DNA of 26,576 nucleotides from Fragilaria radians (GCA_900642245.1 CAAAJI010000668.1:1-26576); one strand, 5' to 3'. Positions 13,916 through 23,593 are shown, numbered from the stretch's first letter. Made by a program: numbers and translations. Notes: generated by a model from the letters alone, not told the origin.

Positions 13916-15571
13916 ATGAAAACCCTTCCGATTGCACCAATCGCTTTGGCCACCGCGCTGCTCGCCGCCTCCCCTGCAATCGCCGACACGCTGATCGACA
14001 ACGCCAATGGCGTGCAAATCGGCGCGGACGGCAAGGTCGAGCGTTTCACCGGCATCTTGATCGGCGACGACGGGCGCGTGCTCAAACTGCTTCATGGTGA
14101 GAAATTCAAGCTGCGCGACGGCACGGCGGTGGTCGATGCCGGCGGCCGGACCATGCTGCCAGGCTTGATCGATGCGCATGGTCACGTCATGGCGCTCGGC
14201 TTTGGCGCATTGCAGCTCGACCTGACCGGGACGACATCGCTGGCCGATCTGCAGGCGCGGCTGAAGGCCTATGCGGCGGCCAATCCGGGGACAGGCTGGA
14301 TCCAGGGGCGCGGCTGGAACCAGGAATTGTGGGCCGAGAAGAGATTTCCGACGGCGGCCGATCTCGATTCTGTGGTGGGGGACCGGCCTGTGTGGCTTGG
14401 CCGGGTCGATGGCCATGCGGGAGTCGCGAACAGTGCCGCGCTGGAGGCCGCAGGTGTCACCGCCACGACCGTCTCGCCGGCTGGCGGGCGGATCGAGAAT
14501 GGCTTGTTCGTCGATGCGGCGATGGCGCTGATCGAGGGCAAGATCCCGGCGCCGACCCCGGAAATCTATGATGCCGCGCTGGCCAAGGCGCAGGAGTTGA
14601 TGCTGGCGACGGGGCTGACCGCCGCGGCCGACATGGGCACCAGCGCCGACGATTGGGCGGCGATGAACCGCGCCGGGGCTGCGGGAACGCTGAACGTCAG
14701 GATCATGAATTACGCCGGCGGCATTCCGGCGATGCGGGCGATCAACGGCGGGAAGCCGAGCAGCTGGCTCCATGCCGATCGTCTGCATCTCGGCGGGGTC
14801 AAACTTTATGCCGACGGGGCGCTTGGCTCACGCGGGGCATGGCTGAAAGCGCCCTATCACGACAAGCCCGATACGCGGGGATTGCGGTTCCTGACCGATG
14901 CCGAGCTCCGCGGCCAGGCCGAAGAAGCTGCGGGGGCGGGCCACCAGCTGGCAATCCACGCAATCGGCGACGCCGCGAATGCGCAAGTGATCGGCACCTA
15001 TGAGGGGCTCAACCGGCGGCACAAGGGCGACCGGCGCTGGCGGATCGAGCATTTGCAGATCGCCGACCCGGCGGACCTCAAGCGGCTCAAGCCAGCCGGG
15101 ATCATCGCCTCGATGCAGCCGACCCATCAGACCAGCGACCGGACGATGGCCGAAGCGCGGCTCGATCCGCCGCGGCTGAAGGGGGCCTACGCGTGGCGCA
15201 CGATCGAACGGTCGGGCAACCGGCTGGCATTCGGATCCGATTTCCCGGTCGAAAACCCGAACCCCTTCCCCGGCCTCAGCGCCGCGATCAGCCGGCAGGA
15301 TCCGAATGGCCAGCCGCCAGGCGGATGGCGGCCCGAGGAGCGGGTCAGCTTCGCCACCGCCCTGAACGGATTCACGCGCGGGGCAGCTTATGCGGGGTTC
15401 GCCGAGAGCAAGATCGGCAGCCTCGATCCGGGCAAATGGGCCGACTTCATCTTTGTCGACCGGGATGTAGCAAGCGTCGATCAGAAAGCACTGGCGGCGA
15501 CCAAGGTGCTCGAGACTTGGGTCGCGGGGAAGAAGGTTTTCGCTAGCGCGGCCGCAGCGCCCGGTCGCTGA
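13916..15571 (+). CDS. Secreted amidohydrolase (YtcJ-like, amidohydrolase 3 family)
   Basis: The 551-residue product starts with a cleavable signal peptide (MKTLPIAPIALATALLAASP, cleavage after AIA near residue 23), so it acts in the periplasm or outside. The metal-dependent hydrolase TIM barrel carries HxH in GLIDAHGHV (about 82-90), a second His in VDGHAG, then HAIGDAAN, IEHLQI and FGSDFPVE, the expected metal and catalytic stations. Family members hydrolyse amides, carbamates or cyclic amides; the substrate here is unknown. It is divergent from ilvA. Its 3' end overlaps the converging dsbD-like gene by 29 bases. All metal residues appear present, so it should be active. Confidence 0.92.
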   Translation: MKTLPIAPIALATALLAASPAIADTLIDNANGVQIGADGKVERFTGILIGDDGRVLKLLHGEKFKLRDGTAVVDAGGRTMLPGLIDAHGHVMALGFGALQLDLTGTTSLADLQARLKAYAAANPGTGWIQGRGWNQELWAEKRFPTAADLDSVVGDRPVWLGRVDGHAGVANSAALEAAGVTATTVSPAGGRIENGLFVDAAMALIEGKIPAPTPEIYDAALAKAQELMLATGLTAAADMGTSADDWAAMNRAGAAGTLNVRIMNYAGGIPAMRAINGGKPSSWLHADRLHLGGVKLYADGALGSRGAWLKAPYHDKPDTRGLRFLTDAELRGQAEEAAGAGHQLAIHAIGDAANAQVIGTYEGLNRRHKGDRRWRIEHLQIADPADLKRLKPAGIIASMQPTHQTSDRTMAEARLDPPRLKGAYAWRTIERSGNRLAFGSDFPVENPNPFPGLSAAISRQDPNGQPPGGWRPEERVSFATALNGFTRGAAYAGFAESKIGSLDPGKWADFIFVDRDVASVDQKALAATKVLETWVAGKKVFASAAAAPGR

Positions 15572-17525
15572 GCATTCCCGCCGTCAGCACTTGCGGCAGT
15601 TCCTCGGGCTCGGCCTGGTTCGGCCCGTACCACAAATAGAGCGGCACCCCCGCGCGGCCGCGACTTTCAAGGAAGCGCGTGATCGCGGGATCGCCGTTGG
15701 TCCAATCGCCGACGAGGGTTGCGACCCCCGCTTTCTTGAACGCGTCCTGCACGGCGTCGCGGTCAATTGCGCCGGCTTCGTTGACCTTGCAGGTCAGGCA
15801 CCAGTCGGCGGTGAAATAGACGAAGACCGGGCGACCCGCAGCCTGCTCGCGCGCGACCGCGTCGGTGCTCCATTCGCGACCGGTGACGGCGCGCTCGGCG
15901 GTCACGGCGCGCGTCGGCAATAGCCAGATTGTTGCGGCCATCAGGGCTAGCGCCACGGGCAATCCCCACAGGGCCGACTTGCCGGCGCGTTGGCGCGTGC
16001 CAAGGCCGAGCAGCAGCAGTCCCAGCCCGACTGCGGCAGCGAGCCCGACCGCCAGTGCTTCTCCCCCACCCTGCCGCCACAGCAGCCACAAACAGGCGAC
16101 GGCGGTCAGTGCCATAGGGATGGCGAGGATGCGCTGGAGGCGAACCATCCACGGCCCGGGCTTCGGTAGTTTCGAGCGCAGGGCGGGGACGAACGCGACG
16201 ACCACGAACGGCAGCGCAAGGCCCAGCCCGAGCGCGGCGAACACCGCGATCGATCCGGCGGCGGGAAGCAGTAACGCGGTGCCGAGGGCGGCACCGAGGA
16301 ACGGACCGGCACAGGGGGTGGCCACGAAGGCAGCCAGTGCCCCGGTACCGAAGCTACCGGCCGGATTGCGCTCGCCGCCGATCACAGCAAGCTCGAACAC
16401 GCGCTGCAGGTTGAGCGTGATCGCGGTGGTCAGCAGCACCAGCAGCAGGATGGTGCGCGGGTCCTGCAGCTGGAACGCCCAGCCGGCCGCGCTTCCCCCG
16501 GCGCGGATTGCGAGCAAGGCGATGCCAAGCGCGCCGGTGCCGACGATCGCGCCCGCCGCATAGCCCAGCGCATCGCGGCGCGCGGTGGCCTCGTCACCGC
16601 CGGAGCGTGCCAGGTGAAGCGCCTTCAAGGCGAGAATGGGAAACACGCACGGCATCAGGTTGAGCAGGATCCCGCCAGCCAGCGCGCCGAAGATTGCAAT
16701 CAGCATGGCGTTGACGCCGGGGCCGTCGGCGCTCGGCACCGCACCTGGCACGGCCCGAAGCTCCAGCCCGCGACCGTCACCAAGGGCGAGGACACCGCTG
16801 ATCGATGCTGGCTGGCCGCGACGACGGCTTAGCTCCCCAATCAGCATATCGCCGCTGCGGGCGAATTCTTGCGGGGCAGCATAATCGATCGGGCCATCCT
16901 CGGCAGGGAAGAAATAGGGCTCGGCGATGACCGCACTGGCAGGAAGCGGAATGGCGATGCGAAGTTTGTCGGCGGTCAGCGCAAATCGCGCAGGCGTAAC
17001 CAGCGGACGCGGCAGCGCGCGGCGCCACTCGTTGAAGCGGGTGTCGGACGTGGCCATCCCCCCGGTCGGGACCGACAGGGACACCGACCCTCGTTCCGGA
17101 ACACACATTTTGTCGGTACAGGCCAGCCAGCGCATCCGGGCCGAGATCATGTGCGAGCCGGTCGTACCCGCCGGCGCCTTCAGCCGTAGAAGGACGGCGT
17201 AATCCCGTTCGTAGACATGGTTGACGATGCCCGCGACAAGCAGCTTGACCGGTACCGGATAGCGCAGCGGGCCGACCGACCAGCCGGCAGGAAGGCTCCA
17301 CTCGACCGTCATCGGCAGGCCGGCGTCGCCCGGATTCAGCCAGTAACCGTGCCAGCCGGGCGAGGTTCGCATCAGGATCGCAAGCTCGACCTCGCCACCC
17401 GGAACGGCGCGCGCTTCGGCCACCAGCTCGGGGACAATGGCCGTGGTTCCCGGCGGCGGCATGGGTTGCGCCGCGACGGGCGCGGACAGTATCGCCAGCA
17501 GCAGCAGCAGGAGGAAGCGGATCAT
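15543..17525 (-). CDS. DsbD/ScsB-like thiol:disulfide interchange protein
   Basis: The 660-residue inner-membrane protein should pass electrons from cytoplasmic thioredoxin to periplasmic thiols. It begins with a signal peptide (MIRFLLLLLLAILSAPVAAQ). The N-terminal periplasmic domain (about 21-290) has the cysteine pair WLACTDKMCVPE. About eight membrane helices (about 295-520) contain the two redox cysteines in LMPCVFPIL and ATPCAGPFLGAA. A C-terminal thioredoxin-like domain (about 545-660) has ADWCLTCKVNE. The order matches DsbD and ScsB; the large N-terminal domain is closer to ScsB. The ATG at 17525 precedes the signal peptide, and frames extended upstream run into metH. It lies 28 bases after the metH stop and could share its transcript. 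Confidence 0.92.
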   Translation of the reverse strand: MIRFLLLLLLAILSAPVAAQPMPPPGTTAIVPELVAEARAVPGGEVELAILMRTSPGWHGYWLNPGDAGLPMTVEWSLPAGWSVGPLRYPVPVKLLVAGIVNHVYERDYAVLLRLKAPAGTTGSHMISARMRWLACTDKMCVPERGSVSLSVPTGGMATSDTRFNEWRRALPRPLVTPARFALTADKLRIAIPLPASAVIAEPYFFPAEDGPIDYAAPQEFARSGDMLIGELSRRRGQPASISGVLALGDGRGLELRAVPGAVPSADGPGVNAMLIAIFGALAGGILLNLMPCVFPILALKALHLARSGGDEATARRDALGYAAGAIVGTGALGIALLAIRAGGSAAGWAFQLQDPRTILLLVLLTTAITLNLQRVFELAVIGGERNPAGSFGTGALAAFVATPCAGPFLGAALGTALLLPAAGSIAVFAALGLGLALPFVVVAFVPALRSKLPKPGPWMVRLQRILAIPMALTAVACLWLLWRQGGGEALAVGLAAAVGLGLLLLGLGTRQRAGKSALWGLPVALALMAATIWLLPTRAVTAERAVTGREWSTDAVAREQAAGRPVFVYFTADWCLTCKVNEAGAIDRDAVQDAFKKAGVATLVGDWTNGDPAITRFLESRGRAGVPLYLWYGPNQAEPEELPQVLTAGMLSDRALRPR

Positions 17526-17553
17526 GGCCGCGGGGCTAGCCGACCACCCGAAC

Positions 17554-18898
17554 CTAGTCGAGGTTGGGCCGCAGCCAGCGCGTCGCCGTGTCGAGGTCGA
17601 CCCCGCGCCGGTCCGCATATTCCCTGAGCTGGTCCTGGCCGATCTTGGCAACGCCGAAATACTGGCTGTCGCGGTGGCCGAAGTAGAAGCCGGACACGGC
17701 CGACGACGGAAGCATCGCAAAGTTTTCGGTCAGCGTGACACCCGCGGGCTCGCCCCCGAGCATGTCGAACAGCATCGGCTTAAGGCTGTGATCGGGACAG
17801 GCCGGATAGCCAGGCGCGGGGCGGATGCCAGTGTAGGTCTCGCGGATCAGGTCGACGTTGGCGAACACCTCGGTCCCGGCATATCCCCACAGGCTCTCGC
17901 GGACATGCTGGTGAAGCCGCTCGGCGAAGGCCTCGGCGAGCCGGTCGGCCAGCGCCTTGAGCAGGATGTCGGAGTAATCGTCGGTCGCGGCGCGAAACCG
18001 CTCGAGGTGCGGCTCGATGCCGTGGATGCCGACCGCGAAGCCGCCAATCCAGTCGTCGCCGTCCCCGTCGATGAAGTCCGCGAGGCACATATTGGCACGG
18101 GCCGCGCGCTTCTTGACCTGCTGGCGGAGGAACGGCAGGCGAACCTCCTTATTACCGGCCAGCGCAACCACGTCGTCGCCGTCACGCTGGCAGCGCCAGA
18201 GGCCCACCACGCCGGACGGGCGGAGCCAATGTTCGGTGATGATCCGGTCGAGCATCTCCGTCGCATCGGCGAACAAGGCGCTGGCGCTTTCGCCGACGAT
18301 CGGGTCGGTCAGGATTGCCGGGTAATTGCCGGCCAGTTCCCAGGCGCGGAAGAACGGCGTCCAGTCGATATGCGCCTTCAAATCGCGCAACGGCCACTCG
18401 CCGAACTGATGGAGACCGGGCTTGAGCGGCGGCGGCGCCTTGCCGTCGGGATCGAACGGGAAGCGGTTGGCGCGCGCTTCGTCGATGCTCGCCAGGTCGT
18501 GCGCAGTGCGACCCGAACGGGAGACCCGGATTGCTTCATAATCGGTGGCGGTCGACCCGATCAACTCGGCCTTTTGGGGGCCATCGCTGACCAGCGCCGA
18601 GGCGACCCCGACCGCGCGGCTGGCGTCGAGCACGTGGATTACCGGGCCCGAATAGGCCGGGGCAATGCGCAAGGCGGTGTGGGCGCGGCTGGTGGTCGCA
18701 CCGCCGATCAGCAGTGGCATGACCATCCCCGCGCGCTCCATCTCGCCCGCGACGGTGACCATCTCGTCAAGTGAGGGGGTAATCAGGCCCGAAAGCCCGA
18801 TCATGTCGGCCCCATTGTCGTTGGCGGTCTCGAGGATCTTGGTCCACGGGGTCATGACCCCGAGGTCGATCACTTCGTAGCCGTTACACTGCAGCACG

Positions 18899-18945
<47 letters not shown>

Positions 18946-19099
18946 CGCCATGACGATGCGGCCCTTGCCCTTGGCATTCTCGTCCTTGCCGGCTTCGATG
19001 TAGGGCAACAGATGCGCCACCGCTTTCTTCATCACGCGGGCCGATTTGACGACCTGGGGCAGGAACATCTTGCCCGAGCCGAACAGGTCCCCGACGACA

Positions 19100-19132
<33 letters not shown>

Positions 19133-20157
19133 TCGATCGGCCGGGTAGCGATGAGCCTCGCTTCCTCGGTATCCTCGACGATATGCGCGTCTAGGCCCTT
19201 GACCAGGGCATAGGACAGGCGTTCGCGGACCGGGAGCGAACGCCATTCAGCCTGGGCCTTTTCCGCCTCGACATCGGTGCCGCGGTAGCGCTCGGCCAGC
19301 GCCACCAGTCGCTCGGTTGCGTCGTCGCGCTTGTCGAAGATGACGTCCTCACACGCTTCGCGAAGTTCGGGATCGATCGCGTCGTAGACGTCGAGCTGGC
19401 CGGCGTTGACGATCGCCATGTCCATACCCGCCGGGATGGCGTGGTAGAGGAACACGCTGTGCATCGCGCGGCGAACCGGTTCGTTACCGCGGAACGAGAA
19501 ACTGAGATTGGACAGCCCGCCCGAGATATGGACCCCGGGGCAGCATGCCCGGATGGCGCGGGTCGCCTCGATGAAGTCGATCGCATAGCGGCGATGCTCG
19601 TCGATTCCGGTCGCAATGGCGAATACGTTGGGATCGAAGATGATGTCCTCGGGCGGGAAGCCGTCGGCGGTGAGCAGATCGTAAGCGCGCTTGCAGATCT
19701 CGACCTTGCGAGTGGCGGTATCGGCCTGGCCGGTTTCGTCAAACGCCATGACGACCACGGCAGCGCCATAGGCCCGCACCAGTCGCGCCTGTGTCAGGAA
19801 GGGCTCCTCGCCTTCCTTGAGGCTGATCGAGTTGACGATCGGCTTGCCCGAGACGCATTTCAGTCCGGCCTCGATCACGCTCCATTTGGAACTGTCGATC
19901 ATCACCGGCACGCGGGCGATGTCGGGCTCGGCCGAAATGCGCTTGAGGAAGGTGGCCATGGCCGTGTGCCCGTCGAGCAGCGCCTCGTCCATGTTGACGT
20001 CGATGATCTGCGCGCCGGCGTCGACCTGCTGGCGGGCGACCTCGACCGCAGCGTCGTAATCGCCGGCCAGGATCAATTTCTTGAAGCGCGCCGATCCGGT
20101 GACGTTGGTGCGTTCCCCGATGTTGACGAAGCGGGCGCCGGCGCCGGGCTGGGTCAT
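17554..20157 (-). CDS. metH: Methionine synthase, folate/B12/activation half
   Basis: This 867-residue protein supplies the pterin, cobalamin and reactivation modules of B12-dependent methionine synthase. The pterin-binding domain (about 1-290) begins FVNIGERTNVTGSARF. The B12 cap helix bundle (about 320-410) has MDGMNVVGDLFGSGKMFLPQ. The B12-binding domain (about 415-550) has the cobalt-ligand motif DVHDIGKNIVG. The activation domain (about 560-867) has the AdoMet motif RPAPGYPACPDHSLK. The homocysteine domain is absent and is encoded by the gene just upstream, whose stop overlaps this start as ATGA (20154-20157). The split falls exactly at the Hcy/folate domain border, so the two products should work together. 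Arrangements like this are known in several alphaproteobacteria. Confidence 0.96.
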
Positions 20158-21206
20158 ACTGCGAGCATCATGTGCTCGAGGCCGGCGAGCATTGTGGCGG
20201 ACTGATTTATGGGGAGCATTCTTGGCGGTTTTCCAGTGATTTCCGAGGCAATGGCCCCGATGTGCGCGGGGGTGGTGCCGCAGCAGCCGCCAACGACGTT
20301 GACCAGCCCGTCGGCGACCCATTCCGACACCTGGCGAGCGGTTTCCTCGGCTGCCTCGTCATAATCGCCAAGATCGTTGGGGAGGCCCGCGTTGGGATAA
20401 GCCATGATCAACGTTCCGGCCTTCTGCGACAAGGCGGCGAGATGCGGGCGCAACTGGGCCGCCCCGAACGAGCAATTGAGGCCGATGGTCAGCGGCCGGG
20501 CATGGCACACGCTGGCCCAGAATGCCTCGACCGTGTGGCCCGACAGGTTGCGGCCCGACAAATCGGTCAGCGTCATCGAGACCATGATCGGGAGGGTGCG
20601 GCCAAGCGCATTGCCGGCTTCGATCACTGCCATGATAGCGGCCTTGGCGTTCAGCGTGTCGAACACCGTCTCGACCAGGATGAAATCGACCCCGCCTTCA
20701 ACCAGGGCATCGACCTGGGCCCGATAGGCGGCCTTGACCCCATCGAAATCGACTTCGCGAAAGCCGGGATCGTCGACCCTGGGCGACAGCGACAAGGTCT
20801 TGTTGGTCGGGCCGATCGCGCCTGCGACGAAGCGCGGACGGCCATCGGCGGCGGTGGCAGCGTCGGTGACCGAGCGGATGATCCGGGCCGAAGCGCGGTT
20901 CATCTCGTCGGCCAAGGCGACCGCCTCGGGCCCATAGTCTGACTGGCTGATCGACGTGGCGTTGAAGGTGTTGGTGGCGAGCAGATCTGCGCCGGCATCG
21001 ACGAACCGCTGGCAGATACCGCCGATGACGTCCGGACGGGTCAGGTTGAGCAAATCATTATTGCCGCGCTGGTCGAGGGTGAACGACAAGTCGCCGCGAT
21101 AGTCCGCTTCGGCGAGTTTCTCGGCCTGGATCATCGTCCCGTAAGCGCCGTCCTTGACCAGGATACGGCGCGCGGCTTCGGCGCGGAAGTTATCGGCGGC
21201 AGTCAT
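20154..21206 (-). CDS. metH: Methionine synthase, homocysteine-binding half
   Basis: The 350-residue TIM barrel binds and activates homocysteine through zinc. The sequence shows KDGAYGTMIQAEKL near the start, then TNTFNATSISQSDYG, and the zinc ligands in GLNCSFGAAQLRPHL and in VVGGCCGTTPAHI (paired Cys). It ends shortly after the barrel (LEHMMLAV). It corresponds to the N-terminal domain of full MetH and overlaps the second half by 4 bases. On its own it could resemble betaine- or S-methylmethionine-homocysteine methyltransferases. The neighbour supplying exactly the missing modules makes methionine synthase the better call. The ATG at 21206 overlaps the metF stop as ATGA. Confidence 0.95.
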   Translation of the reverse strand: MTAADNFRAEAARRILVKDGAYGTMIQAEKLAEADYRGDLSFTLDQRGNNDLLNLTRPDVIGGICQRFVDAGADLLATNTFNATSISQSDYGPEAVALADEMNRASARIIRSVTDAATAADGRPRFVAGAIGPTNKTLSLSPRVDDPGFREVDFDGVKAAYRAQVDALVEGGVDFILVETVFDTLNAKAAIMAVIEAGNALGRTLPIMVSMTLTDLSGRNLSGHTVEAFWASVCHARPLTIGLNCSFGAAQLRPHLAALSQKAGTLIMAYPNAGLPNDLGDYDEAAEETARQVSEWVADGLVNVVGGCCGTTPAHIGAIASEITGKPPRMLPINQSATMLAGLEHMMLAV

Positions 21207-22132
21207 TGAGGTTCCTTGGCCCGGACCCCGAGCAGGTGGCAGATGGCATAGGCCAGCTCGGCGCGGTTCAATGTATAGAAGTGGAAATGGCGGACCCCAC
21301 CGGCGTATAGCTGGCCGCACAATTCGGCGGCGACGGTGGCCGCGATCAGCTGGCGCGCGGCGGGAAGCGCATCGAGCCCGTTGAACATCTCGTCCATCCA
21401 GCCAGGGATGGCAGCACCGCACTGGCCGGCAAACTTGCGGGTCGTCGCGACGTTGGTAACCGGCAGGATCCCGGGTACGATCTCCACGTCCATCCCGGCG
21501 GCGGCCACGCGGTCGCGGAAGCGGAAGAAATTGTCGGCCGAAAAGAAGAACTGGCTGATCGCGCGGTCGGCGCCGGCATCGACCTTGCGCTTGAAATGGT
21601 CGAGGTCTGCGTCGGGACAGGTCGCTTCCGGGTGCACCTCGGGATAACAGGCGACCGAAATGTCGAACGGCGCGACCTTTTTTAGGCCCGCGACGAGCTC
21701 GGCTGCGCTGGCATAACCTTGCGGATGCGGGGCGAATTCGCGGCCGGCTTCGGGCGGATCCCCGCGCAACGCGACAACGTGGCGCACCCCCGACTCCCAA
21801 TAGGAGCGGGCCACCGCATCGACTTCGTCGCGGCTCGCATCGACGCAGGTCAGATGCGCAGCGGCGGTCAGCGGGGTTTCGCGGACGATCCGCTCGACCG
21901 TCTGGTGGGTGCGTTCCCGGGTCGATCCGCCGGCACCGTAGGTGACCGACACGAACCGCGGATGAAGCGGCGCGAGCGTTTCGATCGACTGCCACAACGT
22001 CGCGGCCATCGTTTCCGTCTTCGGCGGGAAGAATTCGAAGCTGACGGCAATGTCGCCGCGTGCCTCCGCGAACAGTGGTGCGTGACTTTCGAGCGCGGCC
22101 GACGCCAGCTCGGCATTCTGGCGCGGGGTCAT
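21203..22132 (-). CDS. metF: Methylenetetrahydrofolate reductase
   Basis: MetF reduces 5,10-methylene- to 5-methyl-tetrahydrofolate with FAD, making the methyl donor for the MetH pair downstream. The 309-residue protein has SFEFFPPKTE (catalytic Glu region, about residues 31-40), FVSVTYGAGGSTRERT, VVALRGDPPEAG (flavin contact) and ISQFFFSADNFFRFRD, all hallmark blocks. Length and domain match the bacterial single-domain enzyme. The start ATG at 22132 overlaps the ArsR-methyltransferase stop as ATGA, and its stop overlaps the next gene the same way. It is therefore translationally coupled in the methionine operon. Confidence 0.97.
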   Translation of the reverse strand: MTPRQNAELASAALESHAPLFAEARGDIAVSFEFFPPKTETMAATLWQSIETLAPLHPRFVSVTYGAGGSTRERTHQTVERIVRETPLTAAAHLTCVDASRDEVDAVARSYWESGVRHVVALRGDPPEAGREFAPHPQGYASAAELVAGLKKVAPFDISVACYPEVHPEATCPDADLDHFKRKVDAGADRAISQFFFSADNFFRFRDRVAAAGMDVEIVPGILPVTNVATTRKFAGQCGAAIPGWMDEMFNGLDALPAARQLIAATVAAELCGQLYAGGVRHFHFYTLNRAELAYAICHLLGVRAKEPQ

Positions 22133-23121
22133 GCGGCTTTCCGATCGTAGGAGCTTGGCCTATCTATGAGGCCGACCTTCACGCCGCGCCACAGGGTAAC
22201 GGTCAGCTCGCCGCCCGGGAGGTGTTCGACGAGGTCGCACTCCAGTCCGGCCGCGGCGAACCACCCCTCGATCGCTTCGTCGGCGAACCCGAGCCGAACA
22301 TGGGCATCGGCGACGCGCAAATCTTCTCGCTCATGGGCTGCGAAATCGATCACCAGCAGACGCCCGCCGGGACGAAGCACCCGCGCCGCCTCGGTAATCG
22401 CCGCTGCCGGTGCCAGTGCATAATGCAGCACCTGGTGAAGGATGACGCTGTCGGCGCTCCCTTCGCCAAGGGGCAGCGCGTACATGTCGGCCTGACGCAG
22501 GCTGGCATCGGCGATGCCGGCCTTGTCGAGCTTGACGCGCGCCAGCCGGAGCATTTCCGACGAGCGATCGATGCCCAGCGCCTGCGAGGCGGCGGGGCCA
22601 AGCAATTCGATCATCCGCCCGGTGCCGGTGCCGATATCGACCAGGGTGCCGAGCGGCTGGTCGGCGAGCGCTTGCTCGATGGCGCGTTCGACCGCGCTTT
22701 CCGCGACATGGAGCGAGCGAATCGAATCCCACGCCTCGGCATGGGCCGCGAAGTAGCGCGCGGCAGCTTCTGCGCGGTCGGCCCGGACTGCGGCGAGGCG
22801 GACCGCGTCGGCATCGAGCAAGGCGCGGCTGTCGTCATCGAGCCACTGGTCGATAACGTCAATCAGCGAGGCGGTGCGCGGGGTCGCGGTCAGCGCCAGA
22901 AACACCCAGCTACCTTCCTTGTGGCGGTCGATCAGCCCGGAATCGGCCAAGATCTTCACGTGACGGGAGACCCTCGGCTGGCTCTGGCACAGCACCTGGG
23001 CCAGTTCACCCACAGACAGTTCCATCGTGCGCAGGAGCGCGACGATGCGCAGCCGCGAGGGGTCGGCAAGTGCCTGGAAAAGGTCGGCCACGGGGAGCCG
23101 GGTGGAGCCATCAAAGGTCAT
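22129..23121 (-). CDS. ArsR-family regulator fused to a SAM-dependent methyltransferase
   Basis: The 330-residue protein joins an ArsR winged helix (about 1-85: FQALADPSRLRIVALL, recognition helix QSQPRVSRHVKIL, wing HKEGSWVFLAL) to a class I methyltransferase domain (about 150-310). Motif I of the latter is LVDIGTGTGRM at 160-170; QADMYALPL and ARVLRPGGRLLVIDF follow. The CxC metal site of arsenic/zinc ArsR sensors is missing (one Cys, at 45), so it should not sense metals. It heads the metF-metH operon, and a perfect palindrome covers its promoter. Related ArsR regulators of methionine genes in Proteobacteria (SahR type) respond to S-adenosylhomocysteine. Here the methyltransferase fold may be the SAM/SAH sensor. 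Whether it also methylates something is unknown. No ribosome site is seen before the ATG at 23121. Confidence 0.9.
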   Translation of the reverse strand: MTFDGSTRLPVADLFQALADPSRLRIVALLRTMELSVGELAQVLCQSQPRVSRHVKILADSGLIDRHKEGSWVFLALTATPRTASLIDVIDQWLDDDSRALLDADAVRLAAVRADRAEAAARYFAAHAEAWDSIRSLHVAESAVERAIEQALADQPLGTLVDIGTGTGRMIELLGPAASQALGIDRSSEMLRLARVKLDKAGIADASLRQADMYALPLGEGSADSVILHQVLHYALAPAAAITEAARVLRPGGRLLVIDFAAHEREDLRVADAHVRLGFADEAIEGWFAAAGLECDLVEHLPGGELTVTLWRGVKVGLIDRPSSYDRKAA

Positions 23122-23129
23122 TGGAAGCA

Positions 23130-23153
23130 GGATATAAAGAATTCTTTATATCC
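23130..23153. promoter_or_regulatory. 24-bp perfect palindromic operator of the methionine operon
   Basis: The half-site GGATATAAAGAA is followed directly by its exact reverse complement, giving a perfect 24-bp palindrome with GAATTC at the centre. It ends 8 bases before the start codon of the ArsR-methyltransferase gene. On the minus strand TTGACG (23158-23153) and TATATC (23136-23131), 16 bases apart, form a promoter whose spacer and -10 lie inside the palindrome. Binding would block RNA polymerase. A start point only 2-4 bases before the ATG is implied, so the mRNA may be nearly leaderless. Confidence 0.8.
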
Positions 23154-23341
23154 GTCAACGAAACACCGGTCGTACGGAGTAGGAAATGATGCAAGTGCGA
23201 AAGAAATATCGAGGTGCGGAACGAATCCCAATTGCGCGATGGCGAAGGTGCCTTTACATCCGCGCGCTGGCCTGACCGATTATTGCGGCAGGCCGAGCCC
23301 TGATGTCGCGAAAGCGGCATATTTGATGGAATGGAACGATC

Positions 23342-23593
23342 ATGAAGAAAGTTGCACTGACCGTTGCGGTCCTCGCGCTCGGCCTCGCCGCGTGCCAGGA
23401 TAATGCTGCCGACAATTCGGCCAGCACGCTGAACACCATTGAAACCGAAGCCAATGCCGACACCACGGCAGCAGCCAACTCGGTTGACAATGCGCTCGAC
23501 GCGACCGGCAATGCGGTCGACAACACTGTTGTCACGGAGAACGAGCTCGCGAACAACACCGCCGACAACGCGGTTGCCAACAACGCGATGTAA
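23342..23593 (+). CDS. Small Asn/Asp/Ala-rich lipoprotein
   Basis: The 83-residue product has a lipoprotein signal (MKKVALTVAVLALGLAAC, lipobox LAAC with Cys18). The mature part is low-complexity, almost only N, A, D, T, V and E in short recurring units such as VDNAL, VDNTV, ADNAV. No domain is recognisable. It would be an extended, disordered outer- or inner-membrane-anchored peptide. Similar N/D/T/A-rich lipoproteins are common but uncharacterised in sphingomonads. It is a single-gene unit with its own strong terminator (23629-23662), preceded by 220 bases that also hold the divergent methionine operon promoter. Confidence 0.82.
   Translation: MKKVALTVAVLALGLAACQDNAADNSASTLNTIETEANADTTAAANSVDNALDATGNAVDNTVVTENELANNTADNAVANNAM

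Noticed and set aside
12933..13919. 328-codon plus-strand frame opposite ilvA
   Set aside because: It overlaps an intact, well-conserved enzyme gene entirely and looks like a mirror of its codons.
13862..14788. 308-codon minus-strand frame opposite the amidohydrolase gene
   Set aside because: Shadow frame; the plus strand has a signal peptide and all metal motifs.
15543..15571. Possible frameshift at the amidohydrolase or dsbD-like 3' end causing the overlap
   Set aside because: Both C termini read naturally to their stops; a 29-base convergent overlap is plausible in this compact genome.
17437..18774. 445-codon plus-strand frame opposite metH
   Set aside because: Antisense to the conserved activation domain; the composition is typical of shadow frames.
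23219..23223. GGAAC upstream of the 83-residue lipoprotein as a possible EcfG -35
   Set aside because: No CGTT at 16 or 17 bases; the downstream element is missing.
22060..23403. 447-codon plus-strand frame opposite the ArsR-methyltransferase gene
   Set aside because: It runs through the operator and the next gene's start and has no recognisable domain.
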